Source: Thermoplasmatota archaeon (GTDB lineage: Archaea > Thermoplasmatota > Thermoplasmata > UBA10834). From it: a stretch of 64,000 nucleotides of DNA. Shown here piece after piece: positions 1 through 9,927 of the stretch. Each line of letters opens with the position of its first letter. Position 1 is the first letter of the stretch. The stretch spans positions 38,259 through 102,258 of the forward strand of contig JAHIRF010000012.1 in assembly GCA_018818785.1 (NCBI GenBank), given 5' to 3'. The notes beneath the pieces are model-generated. The model had not been told where the DNA came from. It did no database searches and was given only the letters and a program-made list of their open reading frames with translations. The translations under genes were made by a program, and so were the position numbers.

Positions 1-498
1 CACGAGGCCGGTCTCCTCCCGCACTTCACGGACAACGCAATCTTCAAGTCGCTCCCCGTGATTCAAGAAACCGCCAGGGAGCGCGTGGTATCCCATGAAT
101 GGGTCGTTCTTTCGCTTGATCAGCAGGATCTTGCCATTCCGGATCACAATCCCGTCTGCGGTCACGGACGGTTTCTTCCAATTGTTCTCGAACAGGCTTC
201 TCAAGTGGGCGGACCTGTTCTCGTATTCTCTGAGTACCGCCTCCCCGAGTTTGCTGAGTTCCGTCTCGCCCCCATGAACGCCTCCACGGGTCGAAGTCAC
301 GACATCCCCTCCGGCGTTCTCGGATATCCTGTGTATTATGCCCCATGCATGACGATACGACATCCCCATCTCCTTGGCGGCTTTCGAGAGTGATTTAGTA
401 TCCTTGATGATTCTCAGGAGCCTGGCCCGTCCGTCGCTGATTATGAACCTGTCATCACGAACCAGCCAGAACTTCAATCTAAGGTCGTACACGATCAT
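1..498 (-). CDS. ModE-type HTH fused to Nudix hydrolase (3' end outside window)
   Basis: The minus-strand frame is open from position 498 to the window edge, giving about 166 residues. The first ~85 residues look like a ModE/LysR-type winged helix, with KAAKEMGMSYRHAWGII as recognition-helix region. After a short linker comes a Nudix fold. Its box is near-perfect: GG, then E eight residues on, then REVREETGL (pattern GX5EX7REXXEEXG). Nudix enzymes cleave nucleoside-diphosphate-linked compounds, while ModE domains bind DNA, sometimes in response to molybdate. The fusion suggests a regulator that senses or hydrolyses a nucleotide metabolite, which is inference. ATG at 498 follows GGGGAGG with only one base of spacing, so GTG at 492 is an equally good start. 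The C-terminus is not visible, so a further domain cannot be excluded. Confidence 0.8.
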   Translation of the reverse strand, partial: MIVYDLRLKFWLVRDDRFIISDGRARLLRIIKDTKSLSKAAKEMGMSYRHAWGIIHRISENAGGDVVTSTRGGVHGGETELSKLGEAVLREYENRSAHLRSLFENNWKKPSVTADGIVIRNGKILLIKRKNDPFMGYHALPGGFLNHGERLEDCVVREVREETGLV

Positions 499-511
499 AC
501 CTCCCCGGACA

Positions 512-2152
512 TCACTTCATCATCGGTATCTTGACTTTGCACTTCTTTGCGACCCTGATGGCCTCCGAGTACCCGGCATCCGCGTGCCTGATGACACCCA
601 TACCAGGGTCTGCAGTCAACACCCGCTCGATCTTGGCCTCAGCCTCTTTGGACCCATCAGCTATCACTAGCAATCCTGCGTGTGTGGAGTAGCCGATCCC
701 CACACCACCTCCGTTGTGTATGGCGATCAGGTCCGCACCGGCGGAGGCGTTCAGAAGGGCGTTCAGGAACGGCCAATCGGCAATAGCATCGCTGCCGTCC
801 TTCATGCCTTCGGTCTCCCTGTTCGGGGATGCGACCGAACCGCAATCGAGGTGGTCCCTGGTTATGACGATCGGTCCTGACAGTTCCCCAGAGCCTACCA
901 TCCTGTTTATTATCTTGCCGAAGCGCGCCCTCTCCCCGTATCCGAGCCAGCAGACTCTTGCAGGCAATCCTTCGAAGGGCACCTTGTCCTCAGCGAGCTT
1001 GATCCAGTTGACGAGCTGCTTGTTCTCCTTGAACTCCCTCATGACGACCTTGTCCGTCTTGAGTATGTCCTCGGGGTCTCCGCTCACCGCGATCCATCTG
1101 AACGGCCCCCTGCCCTCGCAGAACATGGGTCGTATGTAAAGGGGGACGAATCCTTTGAAATCAAAGGCGTTGTCCACGCCGACTCTCTTGGCCTGAGCCC
1201 GGATGTTGTTACCGTAATCGAACACAATCGCCCCTTTCTCCATGAATCCGAGCATCGCTCGAACATGGACACCCATGCTGTCCAGTGCCCGCTTGATATA
1301 CTCCTCGGGGTCGCTCTTCCTCAGCTTCGTAGCCTGTTGTACGTCCAGCCCGCTCGGTATGTAACCCCCCAGTTCGTCATGGGCGGAGGTCTGGTCCGTC
1401 ACGACATCCGGGATGATTCCCGACTCCAGCAAGGCCGGGTGCGTCTCAGCGCAGTTTCCGAGCAGCCCGATCGATAGTGGTTTCTTTCGCTTCTTCGCAT
1501 CGAGAGCCATTTCGACCGCATCGTCCATGTCCTCGACCAGTGTATCGCAATATCCTGTCTTCACCCTCCGCACTATCCGTTTTCGGTCGCACTCGACCGC
1601 GATACATACGCCGCCGTTCATGGTGACGGCGAGAGGTTGTGCCCCTCCCATCCCGCCAAGGCCACCTGTCAGGACGAGCCGCCCCCTGAGACCATCTCTG
1701 AAATTCTTCTTGGCACATTCGGCGAATGTCTCGTAGGTGCCTTGGAGGATGCCCTGCGTACCGATGTACGCCCATCCACCTGCAGTCATCTGGCCATACA
1801 TGATGAGCCCTTTTGCCTCCAGCTTGTGGAACTCCTCCCAAGTGGACCATCGGGGTACGAGATGGGCGTTTGCGATGAGCACCCTGGGAGCCAGCTCATG
1901 CGTTCTGAAGACTCCGACAGGTTTCCCTGACTGGACGAGCATGGTCTCGTCGCCTTCCAGTTCCTTCAAGGTGCGGACTATGGCGTCGTAGCAGTCCCAG
2001 TTCCGGGCGGCCTTCCCAGTGCCTCCGTATATGATGAGGTCCTCTGGCTTCTCGGCGTTCTCCAGATTGTTCTGGAGCATCCGAAGTATGGCCTCCTGCC
2101 TCCACCCCTTGCAGACCCTGCTATTCCCACGTCTAGCCTTCGCCTTGGTCAT
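512..2152 (-). CDS. hutU: Urocanate hydratase
   Basis: The 546-residue protein matches urocanase along its length. It has the N-terminal [17 protein letters not shown] block, the NAD-binding [13 protein letters not shown] stretch (about residues 163-175) and the C-terminal [19 protein letters not shown] region. Urocanase uses tightly bound NAD+ to convert urocanate to imidazolone propionate, the second step of histidine degradation. No hutH, hutI or other hut gene is next to it, so the remaining steps must be encoded elsewhere or are missing. Its length is usual for the family and the frame is uninterrupted. It ends 14 nt before the ModE-Nudix gene on the same strand, so the two may be co-transcribed. 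Confidence 0.95.
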   Translation of the reverse strand: MTKAKARRGNSRVCKGWRQEAILRMLQNNLENAEKPEDLIIYGGTGKAARNWDCYDAIVRTLKELEGDETMLVQSGKPVGVFRTHELAPRVLIANAHLVPRWSTWEEFHKLEAKGLIMYGQMTAGGWAYIGTQGILQGTYETFAECAKKNFRDGLRGRLVLTGGLGGMGGAQPLAVTMNGGVCIAVECDRKRIVRRVKTGYCDTLVEDMDDAVEMALDAKKRKKPLSIGLLGNCAETHPALLESGIIPDVVTDQTSAHDELGGYIPSGLDVQQATKLRKSDPEEYIKRALDSMGVHVRAMLGFMEKGAIVFDYGNNIRAQAKRVGVDNAFDFKGFVPLYIRPMFCEGRGPFRWIAVSGDPEDILKTDKVVMREFKENKQLVNWIKLAEDKVPFEGLPARVCWLGYGERARFGKIINRMVGSGELSGPIVITRDHLDCGSVASPNRETEGMKDGSDAIADWPFLNALLNASAGADLIAIHNGGGVGIGYSTHAGLLVIADGSKEAEAKIERVLTADPGMGVIRHADAGYSEAIRVAKKCKVKIPMMK

Positions 2153-2247
2153 CTCACTCGTCTACTACAGACCTTTTCACTGATAATAGGCTTTCCAGCT
2201 TCGATGGCAGGCTTTATCATAGAGGCCGTGTATGCGAGCCGTCGAAG

Positions 2248-3255
2248 ATGTTCAAAATACCAACGGTCCTCACGGCGGACGAGATACTGGACAAGGCCTT
2301 CAAGAAGGCTGCCAAGGTCGATCTCAGCAGCGTGACCAAGCTGGAGACCGTGAGGGAGATCAACATAGCCAAGCTCAAGAGTTCCAGCGATACTATCGTG
2401 AGCACTATGGGGAGATATGTCAAGGCGTTCCCCAGCATCGAGCGGTTGAGCCCGTTCTATAACCAGTTGATCGATGTGACGATTGGCAAAGACCAGCTGA
2501 GGAAATCCCTGGGCGCTATCGACTGGAGCAGAGGCCAGGTGGCTAGGATATCCAAGGATGCGGTCCGAAGAGTGGCAGTTGCGAGAAAGATGGGAGAGAT
2601 CGACGAGATCCGAAGGGGGGCATATGGCAGGATATCATCGGTCGTCAAGCAGGTCGGCAAGGATCTCAAGTTCCTCGCCAATGCCAGGAACATCATTCGG
2701 AAGTTCCCGACGATAGAGCCCGCGGTGCCCACCATCGTGATCGCAGGCGCTCCGAACGTGGGGAAGAGCCAGCTCATAGGCCGGATATCGACCGCCAAGC
2801 CGAGAGTGGCCGTATATCCGTTCACAACCCAGGAGGTGTCCGTCGGTACCTTCGAGAGGCGGTATATCAGATATCAGGTCATAGACACCCCGGGTCTGCT
2901 CGACCGTCCTCTCAACGAGAGGAATCCGATCGAGCTCAGGGCTGTGCTCGCGCTGAAGTATCTTGCAGACGTGATAGTCTTCATATTGGACCCCTCCGAG
3001 ACTTGTGGATATCGTGTCGACGAGCAGGAGCGCATACTCGAGAGCATCAGGTCCGAGTTCGGGGACATACCTATCATCCTCGCAGAGAACAAATCAGATG
3101 TCCTCGTCACCGAGACCGATCGTCCAAAGATATCCGCTGAGACAGGCGAGGGTGTGCCAGAACTGGTTGATTCGATCCTGGATGAATTAAAGAAAAGAAG
3201 TGGTTTAGAAGAGGGCCCTGACGGACACCTCGACCTTAGAGGACTTTCGCCCTAG
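2248..3255 (+). CDS. NOG1-like GTPase
   Basis: The 335-residue protein has an N-terminal helical NOG1 domain (about 1-165) followed by a TRAFAC GTPase domain. Visible motifs are G1 GAPNVGKS (about 172), G3 DTPGLLDR, G4 NKSD and a G5-like SAETGEG. NOG1/Obg-related GTPases act in maturation of the large ribosomal subunit. The ATG at 2248 lies about 100 nt from the divergent hutU start, and no strong Shine-Dalgarno is seen. It ends 3 nt before the convergent ATP-cone gene. Family assignment is firm; its specific role in archaeal 50S assembly is inferred from eukaryotic and bacterial relatives. Confidence 0.9.
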   Translation: MFKIPTVLTADEILDKAFKKAAKVDLSSVTKLETVREINIAKLKSSSDTIVSTMGRYVKAFPSIERLSPFYNQLIDVTIGKDQLRKSLGAIDWSRGQVARISKDAVRRVAVARKMGEIDEIRRGAYGRISSVVKQVGKDLKFLANARNIIRKFPTIEPAVPTIVIAGAPNVGKSQLIGRISTAKPRVAVYPFTTQEVSVGTFERRYIRYQVIDTPGLLDRPLNERNPIELRAVLALKYLADVIVFILDPSETCGYRVDEQERILESIRSEFGDIPIILAENKSDVLVTETDRPKISAETGEGVPELVDSILDELKKRSGLEEGPDGHLDLRGLSP

Positions 3256-3258
3256 CGT

Positions 3259-3729
3259 TCATCTGGCGGAGAATCTCACATTGACTCGAGATCCTTCAGA
3301 GACACCGAGCTTCTCCAGATCCGCATGTGACATGTGAATCTCCTCACGGTCTGCGGATTTCGCGGGTTCGACACGGACTTCAGCCTTCATGTCTTTGTTC
3401 ATCAGATGTGCGTGTTGTCCTGATTGGAGACCGTGCATCTTCAGGAGTTCCTCGTGCAATCTCACGACTCCCGATGAGAGATCCTTCGCCTCTTTCGCGC
3501 GCAGTCTCCTCGTGGCCACGTAAGCTCCGGATAGCGATTCGTTCTCCCTCTTCAGCTCTTGGGAGACCAATCTTCGGAGTTCCTCTGTAGAGAGCCCTTC
3601 CGAGGGTGTTATCTTCTCAGCTACCCGTCGGGCGACCTCCTCGCTCGCGCCCGCTCTCTTTACGGATTTCTCTAGCTTTCGCTTGTCAAATTCCTGCATC
3701 TCGCCAGATCGCTTCTTTATCTTTGCCAA
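3259..3729 (-). CDS. ATP-cone domain protein
   Basis: The protein has 156 residues. Residues 1-95 resemble an ATP-cone: KKRSGEMQEFDKRKLEKSV, then LSTEELRRLVSQEL and YVATRRLR. This is the nucleotide-binding module found in ribonucleotide reductases, NrdR and several stand-alone archaeal proteins. The last ~60 residues form a small beta-rich region (LEKLGVSEGSRVNVRFSA) resembling a double-psi or AbrB-like end, which I cannot name firmly. It is convergent with the NOG1 gene and divergent from the polymerase gene. A regulatory role sensing ATP/dATP is possible but not shown by the sequence. Confidence 0.75.
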   Translation of the reverse strand: MAKIKKRSGEMQEFDKRKLEKSVKRAGASEEVARRVAEKITPSEGLSTEELRRLVSQELKRENESLSGAYVATRRLRAKEAKDLSSGVVRLHEELLKMHGLQSGQHAHLMNKDMKAEVRVEPAKSADREEIHMSHADLEKLGVSEGSRVNVRFSAR

Positions 3730-3805
3730 TTTCTCACCTCCCCGCTATTCTATGCGACCTCATCGGTATTAATCATTATGACGTTCGGAGGCGCCCCTCA
3801 TCAGC

Positions 3806-3820
3806 AAGACTTATAGTGGG
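3806..3820 (+). promoter_or_regulatory. Possible TATA box for the DP2 gene
   Basis: GACTTATAGTGGG lies in the 216-nt divergent gap between the ATP-cone and DP2 genes. It would place transcription start near 3,835, about 110 nt before the DP2 start codon. The assignment rests on an A/T-rich box alone. Confidence 0.3.
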
Positions 3821-3945
3821 ATGCAATGATTATCGTCCGGGATCGCACTTAGCCATCCATTCCGCGGAGACGGTTCTTCCAAGCTCCGCACCAGTCAATC
3901 AGTAAGGGGGAGCAGCACACGGCTGGAGTCATATGCAGCGAATCA

Positions 3946-6900
3946 ATGCAGGAGTACTTTTCATCGCTTCAGAAGGCGGTAGATCAGTGCTATGAGGTCG
4001 CTAAGCGTGCAAGGATGAAGGGTTTCGACCCCGAACTCGATGTCGAGATACCGCAGGCATCGGACCTTGCCGCCCGTGTCGAGAAGCTCCTGTTCGATTG
4101 GGATGTCGAAGGAGTCGCCAACCGCATCAGGGAGTTGGCGAGAGACCATGACAGGGAGGAGACATCCCTCATAATCGCGAAGGAATACGCGAAGATGCCT
4201 GCGAAGACTGTCGAGTTCGCGATTGAGCGCGCGATCAGAGTGGGCCTGGCAGTCCTCACAGAAGGTATACTTGTCGCCCCTCTCGAAGGCATAGCCGAGG
4301 TCTCCATCAACAAGAACTCCGACGGGTCGGATTATCTGACCGTATTCTTCGCTGGCCCGATCAGATCCGCAGGCGGGACTGGTCAGGCCATGAGCGTTCT
4401 CATTGCGGATGTCGTCCGCCGCGAGCTGGGGATCGACAGATATCGGCCGACCAACGGCGAGGTCCAGAGGCTGAAAGAGGAGATCCCACTCTACAAATCA
4501 TGCCAGCACCTCCAATATACGCCCTCCAACGAGGAGATCGACATCATAACCAAGAACATACCGATTTGCGTCGACGGTGAAGGGACGGAGGACGAGGAGA
4601 TACAGGGATTCAGGGACCAGCCCAGGATAGCCACCAACCGGGTTCGAGGCGGAGCGTGTCTCGTGATCGCCGAGGGGATGTGTCTCAAGGCGCCAAAGAT
4701 CCAGAAACACGTCAAGCGTCTGGCCATCGACGGATGGGAGTTCATAGATGAATTCGTGAACTTGAGAAAGAAGGGCCAAGAGACCAACGGATCCGGGATC
4801 TCGCCAAGCGTGAAGTTCTTGAAGGACATCATAGCCGGGAGGCCGGTCCTGTCATATCCATCCCGGGTCGGCGGCTTCAGACTTCGCTACGGTCGTACTA
4901 GGGCGACGGGGTTGGCCGCTCTTGCCATGAATCCAGCAACCATGATAATGCTGGATGAATTCGTCGCCATAGGCACTCAGATCAAGATCGAACGGCCAGG
5001 AAAAGCGGGCGCGATCACTCCCTGCGCGACAATCGATGGACCAATAGTCCTGTTGGATAATGGCGACGTCGTCTATGTCCCGACCGTCCCTGAAGCCCGC
5101 GCCCTCATGGGTCGGGTGAAGGAGATAATCGATGTGGGCGAGATACTGATACCCTTCGGGGAGTTCGTCGAGAACAACCACCTTCTGATGCCTTCGGGGT
5201 ACACGATCGAATGGCACGAGAAGGAGGTGCTGGAGAAATGCGGCAGACTCCCCGATGCATGGGACGATCTTTCGCTGGATGATGCCCTGAGCATGTGCAG
5301 GAAATACAAGGTCCCTCTTCATCCGAAGTACAACCTGTTTTGGTTCGATCTCCCTCCAAAGGACTTGCTCTTGCTTCGCGATCATCTGATGCAGAATTCG
5401 GAGTTCGCCGATGGAGCGCTGTTCGTGAAGGATGGGGAGCGAGTGAAGATCATCCTCGAGAGTCTGGGCGTGCTCCACAGGGTAGTCCCCGGTGGATACC
5501 GGATAGAGGAATCCACAGGGTCGTTGATGCTCGGCCTTGGCCTGGAAGACAAGGGAGGACGACCGGCAGGAAATGGTGTTCAGGTGCCATCGAGCGAGAA
5601 AACGATGGAGATCGTGTCAGCTCTGGCAGGCGTGGAGATACGTCCGAAGGCCGTGACGAGGATAGGCGCTCGAGTGGCGAGACCTGAGAAGGCTAGGGAG
5701 AGACGGATGAAACCGCCACCCCATTGCCTGTTCCCAGTGGGTATAGCCGGGGGGCAGCAGCGAATCATAAACGATGCCGCGCAGGCGGGCGAACTGAGGG
5801 TGGAGCTGGGCGAGAGGATATGTGCCACATGCGGAGCGAAAGGGTTCATGTCCAAGTGCAGATGCGGGTCTCATACGACCTCGATGGGCGAATCCTCGTT
5901 GCAGCCAGTGCCTCTCGCGGATATGCTTCAGAGAGCGTTCGATTCGGTGCAGATGAAGCGTCCGGTGGATGTGAAAGGCGTCCAAGGCATGATATCTAAG
6001 TGCAAGACGCCTGAGTGCCTGGAGAAAGGGGTCCTCAGGGCGAAGCACGATCTCTTCGTGTTCAAGGACGGAACCATCAGGGTGGATGCCACGGATGTAC
6101 CGATCACTCACTTCAGGCTGTCGGAGATCGGTCTCAGCGTAGAAGCGGCACACATGTTGGGATATCTCAAAGACATCGACGGGAAGGAGATCAGGAGCCT
6201 GGACCAGCTGGTCGAGATCAAGGTCCAGGATGTGATCATACCCAACTCGTGCGTGGACTACCTGATGGCGACAGTCCGATTCATCGACGACCTCCTGGAC
6301 AGATTCTATGGCATTGAGCCGTTCTACAGGATATTCAGGAAGCAGGATATGATCGGTCATCTCGTGGTCGGACTCGCTCCGCACACCTCCGGAGGAGTCC
6401 TATCCAGGATCATAGGTTTCACAGATGCGCACGTCGGGTACGCGCATCCGTTCTTCCATGCCGCCAAGAGACGCAACTGTGACGGTGACGAAGATTCCAT
6501 AATCATGCTGATGGATTGCCTGCTCAACTTCTCCCGCGCATTCCTTCCGGAGCGACGCGGCGGGCTGATGGATGCCCCACTGGTCCTTACGACGAAGCTG
6601 GACCCGAACGAGATTGACAAGGAGGCACACAACATCGACGTGTCATCCGTATACCCTCTGGAATTCTACAGGGCCACCCAGAGATATGCCCACCCGAAGG
6701 AGGTGGAGTCCATCATGGACCTGGTGGGCGGCAGGATCGGCACGGTCCTTCAGTATGAGGGTTTAGGGTTCACGCACGATGTGGATGACATCTCGGAAGG
6801 ACCAGTCACATCTGCCTATACCTCTCTGGAGACCATGGACGAGAAACTCGATGCCCAGATGGCCCTTGGCGTGAGGATACGCGCAGTCGACGTGAACGAT

Positions 6901-7227
6901 GTTGCTCATAGGGTGATCACGAGGCATCTCCTGCCAGACATACAGGGCAGCCTGAAGAGGTTCACAGGACAGACACTACGATGCCCCAAGTGCCATGCCA
7001 AGTATCGAAGGATACCTTTGAAGGGCGCATGTTATTGCGGTCACAAATTGACCCTCACGGTCTACGAGGCCGGCGTGAGCAAGTATCTCGAAAAGGCCAA
7101 ATCGATGGGGGCGACCTTCAATATCCCGCCCTACACGCTCCAGAGGATAACCCTGCTGGAGAACGCGATCAACTCATTGTTCCAATCAGATAAGGTGAAA
7201 AACGCGAAGCTGGACGAGTTCCTGTAG
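3946..7227 (+). CDS. polC: DNA polymerase D large subunit DP2
   Basis: The 1,093-residue protein is full-length for DP2, the catalytic subunit of the replicative archaeal polymerase PolD. The N-terminal block contains FFAGPIRSAGGTGQAMSVL. The central region holds PRIATNRVRGGACLV and GTEDEEIQGF. The catalytic part near residues 830-880 includes AHPFFHAAKRRNCDGDEDSIIMLMDCLLNFS, with the acidic pair in NCDGDED. A C-terminal zinc finger CPKCHAKYRR...CYCGHKL follows (about 1,020-1,045). No intein interrupts it, although inteins are common in this gene in other archaea. DP1 (polB) is not adjacent. The start at 3946 was chosen because the upstream ATG at 3933 is out of frame. Confidence 0.97.
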   Translation: MQEYFSSLQKAVDQCYEVAKRARMKGFDPELDVEIPQASDLAARVEKLLFDWDVEGVANRIRELARDHDREETSLIIAKEYAKMPAKTVEFAIERAIRVGLAVLTEGILVAPLEGIAEVSINKNSDGSDYLTVFFAGPIRSAGGTGQAMSVLIADVVRRELGIDRYRPTNGEVQRLKEEIPLYKSCQHLQYTPSNEEIDIITKNIPICVDGEGTEDEEIQGFRDQPRIATNRVRGGACLVIAEGMCLKAPKIQKHVKRLAIDGWEFIDEFVNLRKKGQETNGSGISPSVKFLKDIIAGRPVLSYPSRVGGFRLRYGRTRATGLAALAMNPATMIMLDEFVAIGTQIKIERPGKAGAITPCATIDGPIVLLDNGDVVYVPTVPEARALMGRVKEIIDVGEILIPFGEFVENNHLLMPSGYTIEWHEKEVLEKCGRLPDAWDDLSLDDALSMCRKYKVPLHPKYNLFWFDLPPKDLLLLRDHLMQNSEFADGALFVKDGERVKIILESLGVLHRVVPGGYRIEESTGSLMLGLGLEDKGGRPAGNGVQVPSSEKTMEIVSALAGVEIRPKAVTRIGARVARPEKARERRMKPPPHCLFPVGIAGGQQRIINDAAQAGELRVELGERICATCGAKGFMSKCRCGSHTTSMGESSLQPVPLADMLQRAFDSVQMKRPVDVKGVQGMISKCKTPECLEKGVLRAKHDLFVFKDGTIRVDATDVPITHFRLSEIGLSVEAAHMLGYLKDIDGKEIRSLDQLVEIKVQDVIIPNSCVDYLMATVRFIDDLLDRFYGIEPFYRIFRKQDMIGHLVVGLAPHTSGGVLSRIIGFTDAHVGYAHPFFHAAKRRNCDGDEDSIIMLMDCLLNFSRAFLPERRGGLMDAPLVLTTKLDPNEIDKEAHNIDVSSVYPLEFYRATQRYAHPKEVESIMDLVGGRIGTVLQYEGLGFTHDVDDISEGPVTSAYTSLETMDEKLDAQMALGVRIRAVDVNDVAHRVITRHLLPDIQGSLKRFTGQTLRCPKCHAKYRRIPLKGACYCGHKLTLTVYEAGVSKYLEKAKSMGATFNIPPYTLQRITLLENAINSLFQSDKVKNAKLDEFL

Positions 7228-7233
7228 ACAGGA

Positions 7234-8070
7234 TCATTCTTCCAGCTTGCCTATCTGCTCCCGGAGGGTCTCGAAACGCTCCTCGAGGATCTTCAGACCC
7301 TTAATGAGCACTTCCTTCGCGGTGAGCGAACCGTCCGTCTCGAACCTGAATATGATCTTGCTGGGATCGCCGGAGACCTTGATCACGCCAGTGTCGCAGA
7401 CCTCTGTGCACGCGTTGCACAGGGTGCAGTTTTCCGGGTGCCTGACGACGATCTTCTTGTCCTCCTTCGCGAGCACGCCTCTGGGGCACACATTCACGCA
7501 GGACAGACCGACGTCGCATTTCGAATGGTCTATCTCGATCTTGCCGTAGTACCTGTAGCCGGCACCGAGGGCGGCCTGCCACCTGGAGTGCTGTCTCCCG
7601 GTACCAAGCTCGGCTGTAGCGTATATCAGCAAGGCCTGGTCATCTGCGAGTTTGACGATCGGTATAAGGTCGTCCTTCACTCGGAACTTCTCGCTGCCTA
7701 TTGGTTCCAGGTCGCCGCTGTACACGGTGCATGGGCCCTTCTTGTTCAGGGAGTACATCACCGTGCAGCTCGGGCAACCCTCTCCGTTGCAGCTGCACTT
7801 GGATCTGTATATGAACGAATCCAGGTCGGTCGGTACCGGGACGAGGGATAGTCTGTGTGCCAATATCTCGTCGAAAAGCGGGGATATGCTCTCGTAAGCC
7901 GTCCCGCCCTCATCCATGATCGGTCCAAGATGGAACTCGACATTGTCTATTGCCATCTTGGGGACATCGGATACGATCGTCCTTCTGAGCGCGTTTACGA
8001 ACATCGGGTTCGTATCACTTATCACGAGTTCCGCCTTTGTTGGCGTCATCTCAAGTATATCGATCTTCAT
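7234..8070 (-). CDS. rpo3: RNA polymerase subunit Rpo3 (RpoD) with ferredoxin-like insert
   Basis: The protein is the archaeal counterpart of the N-terminal half of bacterial alpha and eukaryotic Rpb3, forming the assembly platform with Rpo11. The signature NALRRTIVSDVPKMAIDNVEF is near the start. A CSCNGEGCPSC cysteine cluster lies near residue 90. The inserted domain (about 185-235) has two cysteine motifs ending in CP/CD (CDVGLSCVNVCP and CTLCNACTEVCD), consistent with one or two [4Fe-4S] clusters as known in several archaeal Rpo3 proteins. It is the last gene of the S13-S4-S11-rpo3 group. ATG at 8070 is preferred; a TTG two codons upstream (8076) is also possible. Confidence 0.95.
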   Translation of the reverse strand: MKIDILEMTPTKAELVISDTNPMFVNALRRTIVSDVPKMAIDNVEFHLGPIMDEGGTAYESISPLFDEILAHRLSLVPVPTDLDSFIYRSKCSCNGEGCPSCTVMYSLNKKGPCTVYSGDLEPIGSEKFRVKDDLIPIVKLADDQALLIYATAELGTGRQHSRWQAALGAGYRYYGKIEIDHSKCDVGLSCVNVCPRGVLAKEDKKIVVRHPENCTLCNACTEVCDTGVIKVSGDPSKIIFRFETDGSLTAKEVLIKGLKILEERFETLREQIGKLEE

Positions 8071-8079
8071 CTGCAACCA

Positions 8080-8463
8080 CTATACCCTTCGGCCCCTTCT
8101 TCCGCCCTTCTTCTTGGTTCCATCGTGCGGAACGGGTGTGACATCCTCGATCCTGCCTATGCGCAGGCCGGCCCTCGCGAGTCCTCTTATCGCCGCCTGT
8201 GCGCCAGGTCCAGGGGAGGACGATCTGTTCCCTCCGGGTGCCCTGACTTTGACATGGATGCTGTCGATACCCTTCTCCTTGGCTATATCGGCCACCTTCT
8301 CGGCCGCCTTCATGGCGGCGTAAGGCGACGCCTCATCCTTCGCGGCTTTGACGACCATTCCTCCGGTCGCCTTGGTTATGGTCTCGGCACCAGTGATGTC
8401 CGTGACCGTGATTATGATGTTATTGTAGCTTGCATAGACATGAGCTATTCCCCATTTGCCCAT
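8080..8463 (-). CDS. rps11: Small ribosomal subunit protein uS11
   Basis: The protein has 127 residues from the ATG at 8463. It starts [22 protein letters not shown] and ends with the basic, conserved [16 protein letters not shown] tail of archaeal uS11. uS11 lies on the platform of the 30S subunit beside the mRNA exit region. A GGAGAAGTGA sequence precedes this ATG. An in-frame upstream extension to 8502 overlaps the rps4 stop and is rejected as the start. Its position between rps4 and rpo3 is a conserved archaeal order. Confidence 0.95.
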   Translation of the reverse strand: MGKWGIAHVYASYNNIIITVTDITGAETITKATGGMVVKAAKDEASPYAAMKAAEKVADIAKEKGIDSIHVKVRAPGGNRSSSPGPGAQAAIRGLARAGLRIGRIEDVTPVPHDGTKKKGGRRGRRV

Positions 8464-8467
8464 CGAT

Positions 8468-9166
8468 TCACTTCTCCTCTGCGGGTTCGACTTCAGCGGC
8501 ATCGATGTCCGCGCCTTCCGTCTCCTTCTCCTCCTTCAGCTCGGCCTTGAGGAGTTTCTTGAGCTTAGGCTTGGCCACTTTGATATCGTCCTTCGGCGCT
8601 TCTGTCTTGGCCATGGCAGCTTCTCTGATCTTCGGGAGGTCTTCCTCCTTCGGTCTCACTGGGTGAAGGTCGTTGGCGATCGGGGAGGTCTCGTGGTATG
8701 TCATCTGGTCCTCCTCGTTCCTCTTCACCATGTATCCAGGTATGGTGACCTTCCTGCCAGCGATGGACGCGTGTCCGTGGACGATGAACTGCCTCGCCTG
8801 CTTGGGTGTGTAAGCGAGTCCCTTCCTGTATATCAGGGTCTGGAAGCGCCTCGAAAGCACTTCTTCGGTGCTGAGCGCAAGAACGTCGTTGAGCGTGGCC
8901 TCGGACGGAAGCAATGCCAGCTTCGCGCAGCGCGCCAGCAGCTGCTTCGTCTCTATCTCGGCCTGCTTGTCCCCGGTCCTTAGCCTCGCCTGGAGGTCCC
9001 TGCTCTGAGTCCTGAGCCTCCTTACGAGCGACTGGGCACGCCAGAGCTCTCTCTTGTTCTTCAGGCCGTACTTCATGATCAAGTCGTTTTCCGCCTTGAT
9101 TCGCTCCCCTTCCCACGGATGGGATGGGGTTTCATACTTCTTTCTTGAGAATTTAGGATCGCCCAT
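8468..9166 (-). CDS. rps4: Small ribosomal subunit protein uS4
   Basis: The protein has 232 residues. The N-terminal archaeal S4 block reads [20 protein letters not shown]. The RNA-binding S4 domain follows (about 105-165), with [22 protein letters not shown]. uS4 is a primary 16S rRNA-binding assembly protein. The C-terminal ~60 residues are a charged, Lys/Glu-rich tail that makes it somewhat longer than many archaeal homologues. It is 8 nt downstream of rps13 and 4 nt upstream of rps11, indicating one transcript. Confidence 0.95.
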   Translation of the reverse strand: MGDPKFSRKKYETPSHPWEGERIKAENDLIMKYGLKNKRELWRAQSLVRRLRTQSRDLQARLRTGDKQAEIETKQLLARCAKLALLPSEATLNDVLALSTEEVLSRRFQTLIYRKGLAYTPKQARQFIVHGHASIAGRKVTIPGYMVKRNEEDQMTYHETSPIANDLHPVRPKEEDLPKIREAAMAKTEAPKDDIKVAKPKLKKLLKAELKEEKETEGADIDAAEVEPAEEK

Positions 9167-9174
9167 CAGTCACA

Positions 9175-9753
9175 CTACTCCTTTGCCGGAGCCGCGGCGG
9201 GGCTCTCTTTCTTTCTCATGACACCCATGGTCATTCCGGTCCTGCCGTTAGCTCTCGACCTCTGGCCGCGGACTTTCTGACCCTGTTCGTGCCTTATGCC
9301 CTTGTAGCATCTGATCATCCTCATGACATTGACGTCGTCTCTTCTGTAGAGATCTACGTCGATTCCAACCAGATGCAGGTCCGCGCCCGAGGACCAATCG
9401 TTCTGTCTGTTGGTCATCCAGTGCGGAACCTTCTCAGAATATTCAGTTATGAGTTTCTCAAGTTCGTTCGTCTTCTCCTCAGGGAGATCGCCGATCTTGA
9501 CGTTCTTCGGGATACCTGCCATCCTGGCGATGATCTCAGCCGTTCTGAGACCAATGCCCTTGACGGCTGTGAGTGCGATGACTATGTCCTTCCTGCCATC
9601 CGCGTCAGTGTTCACCAGTCGGACTATATACCTGAAATTCTCGTCCCTCTTCTCCTTGTCAACTGAGGGCTTCTTTGCTTCGGCCTTAGGCTCGGCCTGC
9701 TTACTCTTCTCCTTCTTTTCACCCTTCTGCTTGGGTTCTTTCTGTTCTGGCAA
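9175..9753 (-). CDS. rps13: Small ribosomal subunit protein uS13
   Basis: The conserved body (about residues 40-190) includes IALTAVKGIGLRTAEIIARMAGI and the tail GQKVRGQRSRANGRTG, typical of archaeal uS13, which contacts 23S rRNA at the subunit interface. It has an unusual Lys/Glu-rich N-terminal extension. I place the start at TTG 9753 because GTGGAGGTCG lies directly upstream at standard spacing. A longer frame to 9843 exists, but its extra residues do not look like S13. It is the first gene of the ribosomal/RNA polymerase group. Confidence 0.92.
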   Translation of the reverse strand: MPEQKEPKQKGEKKEKSKQAEPKAEAKKPSVDKEKRDENFRYIVRLVNTDADGRKDIVIALTAVKGIGLRTAEIIARMAGIPKNVKIGDLPEEKTNELEKLITEYSEKVPHWMTNRQNDWSSGADLHLVGIDVDLYRRDDVNVMRMIRCYKGIRHEQGQKVRGQRSRANGRTGMTMGVMRKKESPAAAPAKE

Positions 9754-9927
9754 ACAGCGACCTCCACGGTAGCATGGCTCTAAACCGGCTGTTCCGGTCC
9801 CCAGACCAATCAATACACATAGTCTGGAGAGCAAATCCCCCACACACTAAGGTGTATAAAACACTTATGCTCTTGCACTCTGGCCGGTTAGGTATTTGCA
9901 CGGACATGCCAGCATGCCCTTGACATG

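Noticed and set aside
3946-7227. Intein in the DP2 gene
   Set aside because: The frame has normal DP2 length and no intein splicing blocks.
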